From: an uncultured Eubacteriales bacterium
Lineage (GTDB): Bacteria; Bacillota; Clostridia; Oscillospirales; Acutalibacteraceae
Assembly (NCBI GenBank): GCA_934729465.1
Contig: CAKVEP010000005.1
Coordinates: 1-64,000 of the forward strand
DNA length: 64,000 nt
Direction: 5' to 3'
The notes beneath the pieces are model-generated. The model saw nothing but the letters and a program-made list of their open reading frames with translations, did no database searches and was not told the DNA's origin. Position numbers and translations under genes: made by a program. Shown here one piece after another: positions 34,775 through 43,814 of this stretch; the first letter of the stretch is position 1, and each line of letters opens with the position of its first letter.

Positions 34775-35980
34775 ATGTCTTCCATACAAGTATATTCTGA
34801 AATAAACCCGTTAAAAAAAGTAATGATTAAAAAACCGGGAAAAGAGCTTGAAAACTTAATGCCCGAATATTTAAGTAGATTGCTATTTGACGATATTCCT
34901 TATTTAAAAATTGTTCAGGAAGAACATGATAAATTTAAAGCAGTTTTAGAGCAAAATGGAATTGAATGCGTATATCTAACAGATTTGGTTACAGAGTCAA
35001 TAATAAATGACACTGTCAAAGAAGAATTTATAAAAGAATATTTGCATGAAGCCGGAATAAAAGATAAAAAACAATTTGAAATAATAAAGTCATATTTTAA
35101 AAATATGCCAAACAGAAAAATGGTTGAAAAAATGATGGAAGGATTAAGAAAGTCAGATATAGGCACACAAGAAAGAAACAGTCTTTCAGACTACCTTGAC
35201 AACTGTTATCCTTTTATAATAGACCCAATTCCAAACCTTTATTTCACAAGAGACCCATTTTCATGTATAGGAAACGGCGTTTCTATAAACGCCATGCACA
35301 CCGTGACAAGAAGAAGAGAAACTCTTTTTGCAAAATATATTTTTAAATATAACCCTATTTATAAAGATACTCCTGTGTTATTTGAAAGAGATGAAAAATG
35401 TTCCATAGAGGGTGGAGATATCCTTGTCCTCTCAAAAGAGGTTATTGCTGTTGGAATATCAGAAAGAACCGAGCCTGAAGCCATAGAAATACTTGCTAAA
35501 AATGTTTTAGAGTCTGAAATGGGCTTTAAAAAGGTTATCGCAATAGATATTCCAAAAAGCCGAAGCTTCATGCATTTAGACACCGTGTTTACGATGGTCG
35601 ACAAAGATAAATTTACTATTCATCCAAACATCAGAAACGACCTTAAGGTACTAATAATACAGCTGATTGATGATAAACTTTCAATCAAAGAAGAGAATAA
35701 AAGTTTACAAGATGTGCTCAAAGAGCAATTACATTTAGATAAAATAACCCTCATAAAATGTGGAGGAGACAGCGTTATAGATGCCTCCAGAGAGCAATGG
35801 AACGACGGTTCAAATACTTTTGCAATAGCTCCGGGTAAAGTTATCGCTTACAACAGAAACTACGTTACAAATGAAATTATGAAAGAAAACGGTATAGAAG
35901 TAATAACAATACCAAGTTCTGAATTATCAAGAGGACGTGGAGGTCCAAGATGTATGACAATGCCGTTAATAAGAGAATAA
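34775..35980 (+). CDS. arcA: arginine deiminase
   Basis: Hydrolyses arginine to citrulline and ammonia, first step of the ADI pathway. 401 residues, full length. Seen: NPLKKVMIKKPGKELENL at the N-terminus, PNLYFTRDPF, SIEGGDILVLS, FMHLDTVFTMVD and a C-terminal GRGGPRCMTMPL with the catalytic cysteine. The ATG at 34775 follows AGAGGTGA; an upstream in-frame start lacks a binding site. First gene of arcA-arcB-arcD-like. Confidence 0.96.
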   Translation: MSSIQVYSEINPLKKVMIKKPGKELENLMPEYLSRLLFDDIPYLKIVQEEHDKFKAVLEQNGIECVYLTDLVTESIINDTVKEEFIKEYLHEAGIKDKKQFEIIKSYFKNMPNRKMVEKMMEGLRKSDIGTQERNSLSDYLDNCYPFIIDPIPNLYFTRDPFSCIGNGVSINAMHTVTRRRETLFAKYIFKYNPIYKDTPVLFERDEKCSIEGGDILVLSKEVIAVGISERTEPEAIEILAKNVLESEMGFKKVIAIDIPKSRSFMHLDTVFTMVDKDKFTIHPNIRNDLKVLIIQLIDDKLSIKEENKSLQDVLKEQLHLDKITLIKCGGDSVIDASREQWNDGSNTFAIAPGKVIAYNRNYVTNEIMKENGIEVITIPSSELSRGRGGPRCMTMPLIRE

Positions 35981-36011
35981 TTATTTTAATAAAATATTGG
36001 AGGAATAAAAA

Positions 36012-37004
36012 ATGTCATTAAACTTAAAAGGAAAATCTTTTTTAACTCTTATGGATTTCACCCCTTGTGAAATAAGGTATCTTTTAGACCTAGCTAAAGA
36101 TTTAAAAGCCAAAAAGCGTATGAATATACACGGCGAAGCTTTAAAGGGCAAAAATATCGTTTTACTATTCGAAAAGACTTCCACCCGCACAAGATGTGCA
36201 TTTGAAGTTGCCGCAAAAGAAGAGGGCGGAAACGTCACGTTTCTGGATTCCGGAAGCTCTCAAATGGGCAAAAAGGAGTCGCTTGAAGACACCGCAAAAG
36301 TACTCGGAAGATTTTACGACGGAATTGAATACAGAGGTTTTGACCAGAAGGTTGTTGAAAATTTAGCAAAATACAGTGGAGTTCCTGTTTTTAACGGTCT
36401 AACAGATGCTGACCACCCAACTCAAATTTTAGCAGACATGCTCACCATGGAAGAACACATAGCTAAACCACTTAACAAATGTAAGGTAACGTTCGTTGGC
36501 GACGTTAGAAATAATATGGCCTATGCATGGGCTTATGGATGTGCTAAAATGGGTATGAGTTTTGTGGCTTATGGTCCTCAAGAATTAATTGATAATGTCG
36601 ATTCAAACGTTATCAAGGCATGCCATGAAATTTCAAGTCAATCCGGGGCATCCATAAAATTCTCAAATAACATTGAAGACATTAAAGGCTCAGACGTGAT
36701 TTACTCAGATATTTGGGCTTCTATGGGAGAAGAAGATTTAATCCCTGAAAGAGCAAAACTATTGTCGCCGTATAGAATAGACAACAACTTTATGGAAAAG
36801 GTTCACAATCCAGATGTCTTGTTTTTCCATTGCTTACCTTCTTTCCACGATTTCGAAACTACTACTGCTAAAAAATGGAAAGAAAAAGGTGTGGATATTC
36901 GAGAAGTCACAGATGAAGTATTTAAAAGTCCACGCTCTGTTGTGTTTGATGAAGCGGAAAATCGTATGCACACAATAAAAGCCGTTATGGTTGCCACTAT
37001 CTAA
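36012..37004 (+). CDS. arcB: ornithine carbamoyltransferase, catabolic
   Basis: Phosphorolyses citrulline to ornithine and carbamoyl phosphate. 330 residues, with the carbamoyl-phosphate loop EKTSTRTRCAFE, DADHPTQILADM, DVIYSDIWASMGEE, and HCLPSFHD. SD GGAGG is nine bases before ATG 36012. Placed 31 bases after arcA and before the transporter, so the catabolic (ADI) role is preferred over biosynthesis. Like its agmatine counterpart it would feed the carbamate kinase of the opposite operon. Confidence 0.95.
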   Translation: MSLNLKGKSFLTLMDFTPCEIRYLLDLAKDLKAKKRMNIHGEALKGKNIVLLFEKTSTRTRCAFEVAAKEEGGNVTFLDSGSSQMGKKESLEDTAKVLGRFYDGIEYRGFDQKVVENLAKYSGVPVFNGLTDADHPTQILADMLTMEEHIAKPLNKCKVTFVGDVRNNMAYAWAYGCAKMGMSFVAYGPQELIDNVDSNVIKACHEISSQSGASIKFSNNIEDIKGSDVIYSDIWASMGEEDLIPERAKLLSPYRIDNNFMEKVHNPDVLFFHCLPSFHDFETTTAKKWKEKGVDIREVTDEVFKSPRSVVFDEAENRMHTIKAVMVATI

Positions 37005-37040
37005 TTTTTTTACTACTATCTTAGAGTTAGGAGGTGACAT

Positions 37041-38441
37041 ATGTCTAAATTCAAAATTAAAATGCCAACTGCATACACTATCTTGTTTTCGATAATAATC
37101 ATAGTTGCTATTTTTACTTGGATTATCCCTGCCGGTCAATATGATTATCTCGAAAACGGCGAGCCTATATCAGGAAGCTACCACCTTGTTGAACAAAATG
37201 GTCAAACTTTCGGAGATATAGCAATGGCTCCGTTAAACGGTTTTTACGAAGCTATTGACGTTGCGGCATTTATACTCATGGTTGGAGGCTTTCTTGGAGT
37301 CATGACCAAGATAGGAGCTATAGACGCCGGAATATCCAATATAGTTAAAAAGTTGAATGGAAAGGAAAAAATATTAATTCCTATTTTAATGATACTTTTT
37401 GCTCTCGGTGGAACTACATTTGGTATGTCTGAAGAGACAATAGCTTTCTATCCTCTTTTGCTGCCGATAATAGTCGCTGCAGGATACGACTCCATTACCG
37501 CTGTATCTATAATCTTCCTCGGAGCAGGAGCAGGCGTTTTAGGTTCAACCGTTAACCCTTTTGCAACGGGTATCGCCTCAGGGTTTGCGGGTATATCCTT
37601 AGGAGATGGTATTGTTGTTAGGACGATAATTCTTGTTGTAACTTTAGGAGTATGCATATGGTATGTTAGCTCCTATGCAAACAAGGTGAAAAACGACCCT
37701 TCTAAGTCTATTGTCTACGATATGCATGAAGCAAATTTAAAACATTTTTCTTTAAAAGAAGGAAGTAGCGTTGAGTTAACAGCAAACCATAAAAAAGCAC
37801 TTACCATCTTTGCAATCACATTTATAATAATGGTTTACTCGGTTATTCCATTTTCTGAAATGGGGATTCCTCTATACACTTTAAGCTGGTGGTTCCCTCA
37901 ATTATCTGCATTGTTTTTTGTGAGCGCTATAATTCTTGGAATCGTTTGTAAGCTAGACGAAAACGGTATAATCAATAGTTTCGTAGCAGGAGCTGCTGAC
38001 CTTCTTGGAGTATCGTTTATAATAGGGATATCAAGGGGAATAACTGTTATTATGAATTCCGGTAACATTACGGGAACCATCCTTCATTGGGGCGAAGACG
38101 CTCTTTCAATGGCAGGTTCAACCTTCTTTGTTATCATAACTTATATTATTTATCTTCCCTTATCGTTTTTAATACCTTCTTCTTCCGGTCTTGCAACTTT
38201 ATCTATGCCTATAATCGCTCCGCTTGCGGACTTTTCAGGCGTTGCAAGAAGTCTAATAGTAACAGCTTATCAGTCGGCAAATGGTCTTGTTAATTTAATC
38301 ACACCAACAAGTGCCGTGGTAATGGGAAGCTTAGCTATAGGTAAAATTCCTTACGAAAGATGGATAAAATACATTTGGAAATTACTCGTTATTATTTTAA
38401 TAATAAATGTGGCTATTATATCGCTTTCTACCATTATGTGA
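37041..38441 (+). CDS. arginine/ornithine antiporter-like transporter (YfcC/DcuC family)
   Basis: A 466-residue membrane protein with about 12 helices of the YfcC/C4-dicarboxylate carrier family, the non-APC type of transporter found in many ADI operons. Typical motifs: MPTAYTILFSIIIIVAIFTW, IIPAGQYDY, GGTTFGMSEETIAFYPLL, and GSTVNPFATGIASGFAG. It is the third gene of the arc operon, so arginine uptake in exchange for ornithine is the likely job. That is by context; the family is not substrate-diagnostic. SD TAGGAGGTG precedes ATG 37041. Confidence 0.82.
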   Translation: MSKFKIKMPTAYTILFSIIIIVAIFTWIIPAGQYDYLENGEPISGSYHLVEQNGQTFGDIAMAPLNGFYEAIDVAAFILMVGGFLGVMTKIGAIDAGISNIVKKLNGKEKILIPILMILFALGGTTFGMSEETIAFYPLLLPIIVAAGYDSITAVSIIFLGAGAGVLGSTVNPFATGIASGFAGISLGDGIVVRTIILVVTLGVCIWYVSSYANKVKNDPSKSIVYDMHEANLKHFSLKEGSSVELTANHKKALTIFAITFIIMVYSVIPFSEMGIPLYTLSWWFPQLSALFFVSAIILGIVCKLDENGIINSFVAGAADLLGVSFIIGISRGITVIMNSGNITGTILHWGEDALSMAGSTFFVIITYIIYLPLSFLIPSSSGLATLSMPIIAPLADFSGVARSLIVTAYQSANGLVNLITPTSAVVMGSLAIGKIPYERWIKYIWKLLVIILIINVAIISLSTIM

Positions 38442-38460
38442 TAGGCTTATAAACAATTTT

Positions 38461-38499
38461 ATCTCAAGTATCAACATAAGATAACTTGAGATATTTTTA
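38461..38499 (+). terminator. terminator of the arc operon
   Basis: 9-bp stem ATCTCAAGT (38461-38469) / ACTTGAGAT (38484-38492) with tail ATTTTTAT; the convergent recD2 ends at 38520. Confidence 0.75.
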
Positions 38500-38519
38500 T
38501 ATTTAATATTTTATTGTGT

Positions 38520-40721
38520 TTACAAACTTTCTTGTTCCATCATATTCTTAAGCGCAGAATATCTTTTTATTCTGATGTTATTGTCCACCATTAACTTGAC
38601 AGTTTGCTCTATTCCGACTAAAATCAATATTTTTTGTGCTCTCGTTACAGCCGTATATAAAAGATTTCTGTAGTTAAGCAAACGACTTTTCCCGAAAACT
38701 GGTACTATAACCGCTTTAAATTCACTCCCCTGGCTTTTATGAACAGTAATAGCATAAGCTAGCTCCAAATCGCAAGAAGAAGCGAAATCATACACCGCTA
38801 TTCTATCATCGAATTTAACCACAATATAACACTGAACTTTATCAATTTCAATAATAACTCCGATTTCTCCGTTAAATATCCCTTGACCACATTCTCCATT
38901 TGCCTTTTCCCAGTATATATCGTAATTGTTTTTGTTTTGCATAACTTTATCATTCTCTCTGAATGTTTTGCCGTTTATTATAATGTCACACTTCGACTTT
39001 GTCTTCGGATTCAGCGTTTCCTGAAGCTTTTGATTAAGAACATTAGCTCCAAGATTGCCTACTTTACTAGGACAAATAATTTGTATGTCACTAAGTGGAG
39101 AGTAGCCATAACTCTTAGGCAGTCTTCTTTTACACAGGTCTAATATTGTTTCGCAAATTTTATCTTCTCCGAAATTTTTTATAAAGAAAAAATCACTGTC
39201 TGTACGGTGTAGTTCAGGCATAGTTCCGTTAACAATCTTATGTGAATTTGTAATAATTAAGCTTTCTTTAGATTGTCTAAATATTTCTTTGAGCCTTATA
39301 ACAGGAATTAAATTAGAGTCTATCATATCGCCAAGTAAATTGCCCGGTCCAACCGACGGCAGTTGATTAGTGTCGCCAACTATTATAAGCCTGCTGTTAA
39401 GCGGCAGCGCTCTTAAAACGCCTTCGAGCATCAATAGGTCTACCATAGAAAATTCATCAATTATTAAAACATCGCAATCGAGCAAATTAGATTCATTTCT
39501 GTGAAATTTAGCTTTGTTGTTCTCCCAACCCACTTCAAGCATTCTGTGAATGGTTTTAGCTTCCTTTCCCGTTAGTTCAGACATTCTTTGAGCCGCCCTA
39601 CCTGTTGGAGCAGACAACAGTACTTTTTCATCCATACTTTCAAGAGTATTTATTATAGCTTTTAGAGTTGTGGTTTTCCCCGTTCCCGGACCTCCTGTTA
39701 ATATTAAAATGTTTCCGGAAATTGATTTCGATATGGCATCTTTTTGTAAGGGAGCATATTTTATATTATTGACATTTTCCTGATACTCAATTTTTTCACT
39801 TATATTTTTACTACTAATTGGTCTTGAAAAATTAACCATCATCATAATTCTTTGAAAGCAGTATTCTTCGGAATCATATATATCAGGCAAAAACAAAAAT
39901 AAATTTTCGTTTAAATTATATTGTTTAAGCTCTTCCCTTTGAAGCATTTTTTCGATACACTCATTTACATACTCTTCATCAACATTAAGAAACTTTGCAA
40001 CGGTTGGCAATAATTTATGTTTTGGAAGACAAGTATGACCATTATTTAAATTGTGCTTTAACACATAATTTATACCTGTGTTTATCCTAAACTTATCGAT
40101 TGTATCTTTACCCAATTTTTCCGCTATAGCGTCAACTTTTTCAAAGTCCACTCCTATTAAGTCATCACATAAAATATAAGGATTATCGTTTATTATTTCT
40201 ACTGCACTATTACCTAGATTTTTCCATATTTTAATTATTTCATCTGTTGTCATGTCATATTTTTCAAGCTCTGATGATAGTGTTTTAATTCCCAGAATTT
40301 TGTCAAATTCTTCAATTATCTTTTTAGCCTTAGACCTTGGAATTCCCTTTACTTCATAAATTTTTTCAGGATTGTTTTTTATAATTTCCAATGTTTCATT
40401 TCCAAACTTTTTAACTATTTTTTCAGTCGTGACCAAGCCCAAACCTTTTATAGCCCCCGACGACAGATACCTTATTATATCATTACTATCTGAGGGAAAA
40501 TAAGTTTGATAAGACTTTACTTGAAATTGAGTTCCGAATTTACTATGCTGAACCCAAGTTCCGATAGCATCTATAGTTTCCCCCTCAGACACAAAAGGAA
40601 ATTCTCCAACAAAAGTGACCTCGTTTCCGGAAACGTTTACGTTTAATACAGTGTATCCATTTTCGCTATTTCTAAAAATAATTTTTTCCACAAAGCCTCT
40701 TATAGATATATTTTCTTGCAC
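38520..40721 (-). CDS. recD2: RecD2-type DNA helicase
   Basis: SF1B 5'-3' helicase of the RecD2 (RecBC-independent) class, 733 residues. In order: an N-terminal OB-like domain, helix-hairpin-helix repeats (GLGLVTTEKIVKKFG, VKGIPRSKAKKII), Walker A GGPGTGKTTTLKAI, Walker B VLIIDEFSMVD, GDTNQLPSVGPGN, an SH3-like insertion (near MQNKNNYDIYW), and AYAITVHKSQGSEF with a final YTAVTRAQKILILVG. A GTG start at 40721 is chosen because AGGAGGT lies six bases upstream; a further-upstream ATG lacks a site. Not linked to recBC. Confidence 0.95.
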   Translation of the reverse strand: MQENISIRGFVEKIIFRNSENGYTVLNVNVSGNEVTFVGEFPFVSEGETIDAIGTWVQHSKFGTQFQVKSYQTYFPSDSNDIIRYLSSGAIKGLGLVTTEKIVKKFGNETLEIIKNNPEKIYEVKGIPRSKAKKIIEEFDKILGIKTLSSELEKYDMTTDEIIKIWKNLGNSAVEIINDNPYILCDDLIGVDFEKVDAIAEKLGKDTIDKFRINTGINYVLKHNLNNGHTCLPKHKLLPTVAKFLNVDEEYVNECIEKMLQREELKQYNLNENLFLFLPDIYDSEEYCFQRIMMMVNFSRPISSKNISEKIEYQENVNNIKYAPLQKDAISKSISGNILILTGGPGTGKTTTLKAIINTLESMDEKVLLSAPTGRAAQRMSELTGKEAKTIHRMLEVGWENNKAKFHRNESNLLDCDVLIIDEFSMVDLLMLEGVLRALPLNSRLIIVGDTNQLPSVGPGNLLGDMIDSNLIPVIRLKEIFRQSKESLIITNSHKIVNGTMPELHRTDSDFFFIKNFGEDKICETILDLCKRRLPKSYGYSPLSDIQIICPSKVGNLGANVLNQKLQETLNPKTKSKCDIIINGKTFRENDKVMQNKNNYDIYWEKANGECGQGIFNGEIGVIIEIDKVQCYIVVKFDDRIAVYDFASSCDLELAYAITVHKSQGSEFKAVIVPVFGKSRLLNYRNLLYTAVTRAQKILILVGIEQTVKLMVDNNIRIKRYSALKNMMEQESL

Positions 40722-40836
40722 TATGTTACCTCCTATTCTACGTTTATTTGACATTTATATATTCTTATGTTATTTTATAATAAATTTGTTAATTACGCAA
40801 ATGATAATTTTTAAAATAATAAAAGGAGTAAAAAAA

Positions 40837-41346
40837 TTGAGAGTATCCGAAGAAATATACAGTTTAAATGCCCCAGAACTGGCACCAAAACTATTGGGCA
40901 TGAAACTTTGCAGACGCATGGACGATAACAATATAATAAAATTAAAAATAACTGAAACCGAGGCATATTTCGGAGAACAAGATACGGCTTGTCATGCACA
41001 CAAGGGCAGAACAAAGCGCACAGAAACTCTTTACAATCCCGGAGGAATTGCTTATGTGTATTTATGTTACGGAATTCATTACTTACTAAATGTTGTATCA
41101 GGGCAAAAGGACTTTCCTCAAGCAGTTTTAATCCGAGGATTAGAAAATTTCAACGGTCCCGGAAAACTCACAAAAGCTTTAAATATCAATAAAGAATTTA
41201 ACGGTGAAAATTTAATGAGTTCAGAAAGATTGTGGATTGAGCCCGCCGACTCTCCAATTGAATTTCAAACCGCTAAAAGGGTTGGAATTGATTATGCAAC
41301 AGAAGAATACAGAAATAAATTATGGAGATTTATTTTAAAAATCTAA
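40837..41346 (+). CDS. DNA-3-methyladenine glycosylase (AAG/MPG family)
   Basis: Base-excision repair enzyme removing alkylated purines. 169 residues. Seen: LLGMKLCRRM, IKLKITETEAYFGEQDTACHA (carrying the catalytic glutamate), YNPGGIAYVYLCYGIHYLLNV with tyrosine-rich active-site residues, VLIRGLE, and GPGKLTKAL. It is monofunctional by family. The TTG at 40837 lies eight bases after AAAAGGAG, and the frame upstream of it would fuse the binding site into the protein, so TTG is preferred. It is followed by the LCP gene. Confidence 0.9.
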   Translation: MRVSEEIYSLNAPELAPKLLGMKLCRRMDDNNIIKLKITETEAYFGEQDTACHAHKGRTKRTETLYNPGGIAYVYLCYGIHYLLNVVSGQKDFPQAVLIRGLENFNGPGKLTKALNINKEFNGENLMSSERLWIEPADSPIEFQTAKRVGIDYATEEYRNKLWRFILKI

Positions 41347-41366
41347 AAATGTGAGGTACATTAGCC

Positions 41367-42314
41367 ATGAAACACGAAAGAAAGACACAAAAAATATCTT
41401 TATCTTCTAAAATTTTAATTATAACTTTAAGTATAATTTTTATTATTGGTGTTGGTCTTTTTATAGGATTTAAATATATTTTTGGGGATTTAAGCATAAA
41501 CAAAATAACCGACAATTCTCAAGACCTTGGAATTTCAGAAGAAGCTGAAGACAAATACAGGGACAAGCAAATTGAAAATATAGCATTATTTGGTCTTGAC
41601 GGAAGAAATGAACACGTTGATGAAGGTCGTTCAGATTCATTGATGGTTGCTTCTATAAATAAGGAAACCGGAAAATTAAAGTTAATTTCTATACTTAGAG
41701 ATAGTTATGTTGCAATAGAAGGATATCCGAATCAAAAGATAAATCACGCATATGCTTACGGAGGTCCTGTACTTGCAATAAAAACCATAAACCAAAATTT
41801 TAATTTAAATATCAAAAATTATGTATCCTTAAATTTTAGTCAATTCACAACCGTAATAGACACAATAGGTGGAATTGATATTTATATAACAGAGCAAGAG
41901 CTAAACGAAATAAATGTACAATCGCCGGCAGACAAACTAACAAATTATGGCGAGGTACATCTAAACGGAGAACAAACTCTTGCATATTCAAGAATAAGGA
42001 AAATAGATTCTGACAATATGCGCGCCGACCGTCAAAAGAATGTTATCCAAGCGATTATTAAAAAACTTAAGAGCAACAATTCAAATTACGTTTCTATAAT
42101 AAAAACAATCTTGCCGTCTGTTGAAACTTCCTTTCAATATAACGATATAATGGAATATATGACTATACTTTCAAACAAAGAACTTGAGATAGAAGAAACA
42201 ACCGTTCCCGGAGATGAAGAAAATGCTCAAGGTGGAATGTTTGAAGGCGCTTGGGTTTGGAGATATGATTTAAACAAAGCCTCAGACAGGATACATCAAT
42301 TTATATACAGCTAA
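41367..42314 (+). CDS. LytR-CpsA-Psr (LCP) family protein
   Basis: Membrane-anchored ligase that attaches teichoic acid- or polysaccharide-type polymers to peptidoglycan. 315 residues: a basic N-terminus, one transmembrane helix (about 15-40), and an LCP domain with IALFGLDGRN, GRSDSLMVASIN, LISILRDSYVAI, and KINHAYAYGG. It continues with the lipid/pyrophosphate-binding arginines in AYSRIRKIDSDNMRADRQ. Compatible with the exopolysaccharide locus 16 kb to the right, but no direct link is shown. Its stop codon abuts the convergent tsaD stop. Confidence 0.94.
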   Translation: MKHERKTQKISLSSKILIITLSIIFIIGVGLFIGFKYIFGDLSINKITDNSQDLGISEEAEDKYRDKQIENIALFGLDGRNEHVDEGRSDSLMVASINKETGKLKLISILRDSYVAIEGYPNQKINHAYAYGGPVLAIKTINQNFNLNIKNYVSLNFSQFTTVIDTIGGIDIYITEQELNEINVQSPADKLTNYGEVHLNGEQTLAYSRIRKIDSDNMRADRQKNVIQAIIKKLKSNNSNYVSIIKTILPSVETSFQYNDIMEYMTILSNKELEIEETTVPGDEENAQGGMFEGAWVWRYDLNKASDRIHQFIYS

Positions 42315-43322
42315 TTAAAATTCAATAGATTTAGTGGCATAAGCGTTTAAGCTTAAAGAAGCCCTGCTTCCTGCGATATATTCATAAAACGCCTGAGAAC
42401 CAACCATAGCTGCATTATCTCCGCAATACTCAAGATTCGGTTTATAAAGTTGCCAGTTGTATTTTTTACACTCATCTTCTAAACTTTTTCTAAGTAGCGT
42501 ATTAGCAGAAACGCCTCCTGCTAATACTATTTTTTTGTATCCGTATTTTTTAGTAGCCTTAATAATTTTATCAAGCAAACAATCGACCACGGTTTTTCTA
42601 AACGATGCACACAAATCATTTACAGGTATTTCAATATTTTTCTGATTTAATTTATGTACTTCATTTATTATAGCGGTTTTAAGCCCTGAAAAGCTAAAGT
42701 CATACTCTCCCCCTGAAACATTCGGATGCGGTAATTTAAAACTGTCAGGATTGCCAAGCTCTGCCGCTTTGTCCATGTATACTCCTCCGGGGTAAGGTAA
42801 TCCCATACATCTTGCTGCTTTATCAAAAGCTTCTCCTGCGGCATCATCTCTGGTTTTACCTATAATTTTCATTTTTGTGTAGTCTGTTACCTCAACTATA
42901 TGGCTATGTCCACCTGAAACCACCAAACATATAAAAGGAGGTTTTAAATCTTCATAGGATATGTAATTAGAAGCTATGTGAGACCTTAAATGATGAACCG
43001 GAATTAAAGGTAGATTTTTTGAAAAAGAAAGTCCTTTAGCAAAATTAACTCCAACAAGCAAAGAACCTATTAGTCCCGGAGCATACGTTACAGCCACAGC
43101 GTCTACGTTATCTATGTTTAAGTCAGCTTTTAAAAGTGCCTGCTGTGTCACGGCAACAATATATTCAGCATGTCTTCTTGATGCTATCTCGGGCACTACT
43201 CCTCCATAAAGAGCATGCTCCTCGATTTGAGATGACACTACTGTTGATAAAACTTTTCTTCCGTCTTCAACAACGGCAGCAGCTGTATCGTCGCAAGAAG
43301 TTTCTATTGCAAGTATTTTCAT
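42315..43322 (-). CDS. tsaD: tRNA N6-adenosine threonylcarbamoyltransferase TsaD
   Basis: Kae1/Qri7-family ATPase that transfers threonylcarbamoyl to A37 of tRNA. 335 residues, full length: ILAIETSCDDTAAAVVEDG, GLIGSLLVGVNFAKGLSF, the metal-binding PVHHLRSHI, VSGGHSHI, and GGVSANTLLRKSLE. The last gene of a polA-rimI-tsaD leftward operon, 18 bases after rimI, with SD AAAGGAG. Its usual partners tsaB, tsaC and tsaE are not in the window. Confidence 0.97.
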   Translation of the reverse strand: MKILAIETSCDDTAAAVVEDGRKVLSTVVSSQIEEHALYGGVVPEIASRRHAEYIVAVTQQALLKADLNIDNVDAVAVTYAPGLIGSLLVGVNFAKGLSFSKNLPLIPVHHLRSHIASNYISYEDLKPPFICLVVSGGHSHIVEVTDYTKMKIIGKTRDDAAGEAFDKAARCMGLPYPGGVYMDKAAELGNPDSFKLPHPNVSGGEYDFSFSGLKTAIINEVHKLNQKNIEIPVNDLCASFRKTVVDCLLDKIIKATKKYGYKKIVLAGGVSANTLLRKSLEDECKKYNWQLYKPNLEYCGDNAAMVGSQAFYEYIAGSRASLSLNAYATKSIEF

Positions 43323-43340
43323 GTGATATAAATTCTCCTT

Positions 43341-43814
43341 TTAAAAATATTTTGTCATTATAATAGCGTCTTCTTTAGGATTACTGTAAAAATCTTTTCT
43401 TACTCCGATTTTAGTAAACAAAGATTTTTCATAAAGATTTATTGCTATATTATTTGTGTTTCTTACTTCAAGAGTGAGAAATTTCAATTTATTTTGCTTT
43501 GAATAATCTTCAAGACATATTAATAACCTTTTTCCGACGCCTAATCCTCTGTATTGTTTTCTAACAGCTATATTGTAAATATACCCCTCATCGCAAACAC
43601 AATACATTCCGGCATATCCTATAATGTCATTCTCTAAAGCAGCAACAACAAAATAAGAATTTTGATTATTAAATGCTTCTAATATACTTTTTTCAGACCA
43701 TGGCTCTGAAAAACATTCTTTTTCTATTTTGGATACATCACTAATAAAGCTTAAACTTAATGGCATAAATTTAACGCAAGATTTTTTAAATTCGCTAATC
43801 CTTGGCATCATACC
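43341..43814 (-). CDS. rimI: ribosomal protein S18-alanine N-acetyltransferase-like (RimI family GNAT)
   Basis: GNAT acetyltransferase, about 157 residues. The acetyl-CoA loop is VRKQYRGLGVGKRLL; LTLEVRNTNNIAINLYEKSLF is the typical RimI C-terminal signature, and FSEPWSEKSI the N-terminal one. The start is uncertain: ATG 43814 (overlapping polA by 20 bases, weak SD) is chosen because the strand SCVKFMPL before an internal ATG at 43769 looks part of the fold. The rimI-tsaD pairing is widely conserved and supports the call. Confidence 0.88.
   Translation of the reverse strand, partial: GMMPRISEFKKSCVKFMPLSLSFISDVSKIEKECFSEPWSEKSILEAFNNQNSYFVVAALENDIIGYAGMYCVCDEGYIYNIAVRKQYRGLGVGKRLLICLEDYSKQNKLKFLTLEVRNTNNIAINLYEKSLFTKIGVRKDFYSNPKEDAIIMTKYF

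Noticed and set aside
40615..40836. N-terminal extension of the 3-methyladenine glycosylase back to 40615
   Set aside because: It runs antisense through the start of recD2, and the real binding site AAAAGGAG lies inside it, directly before TTG 40837.
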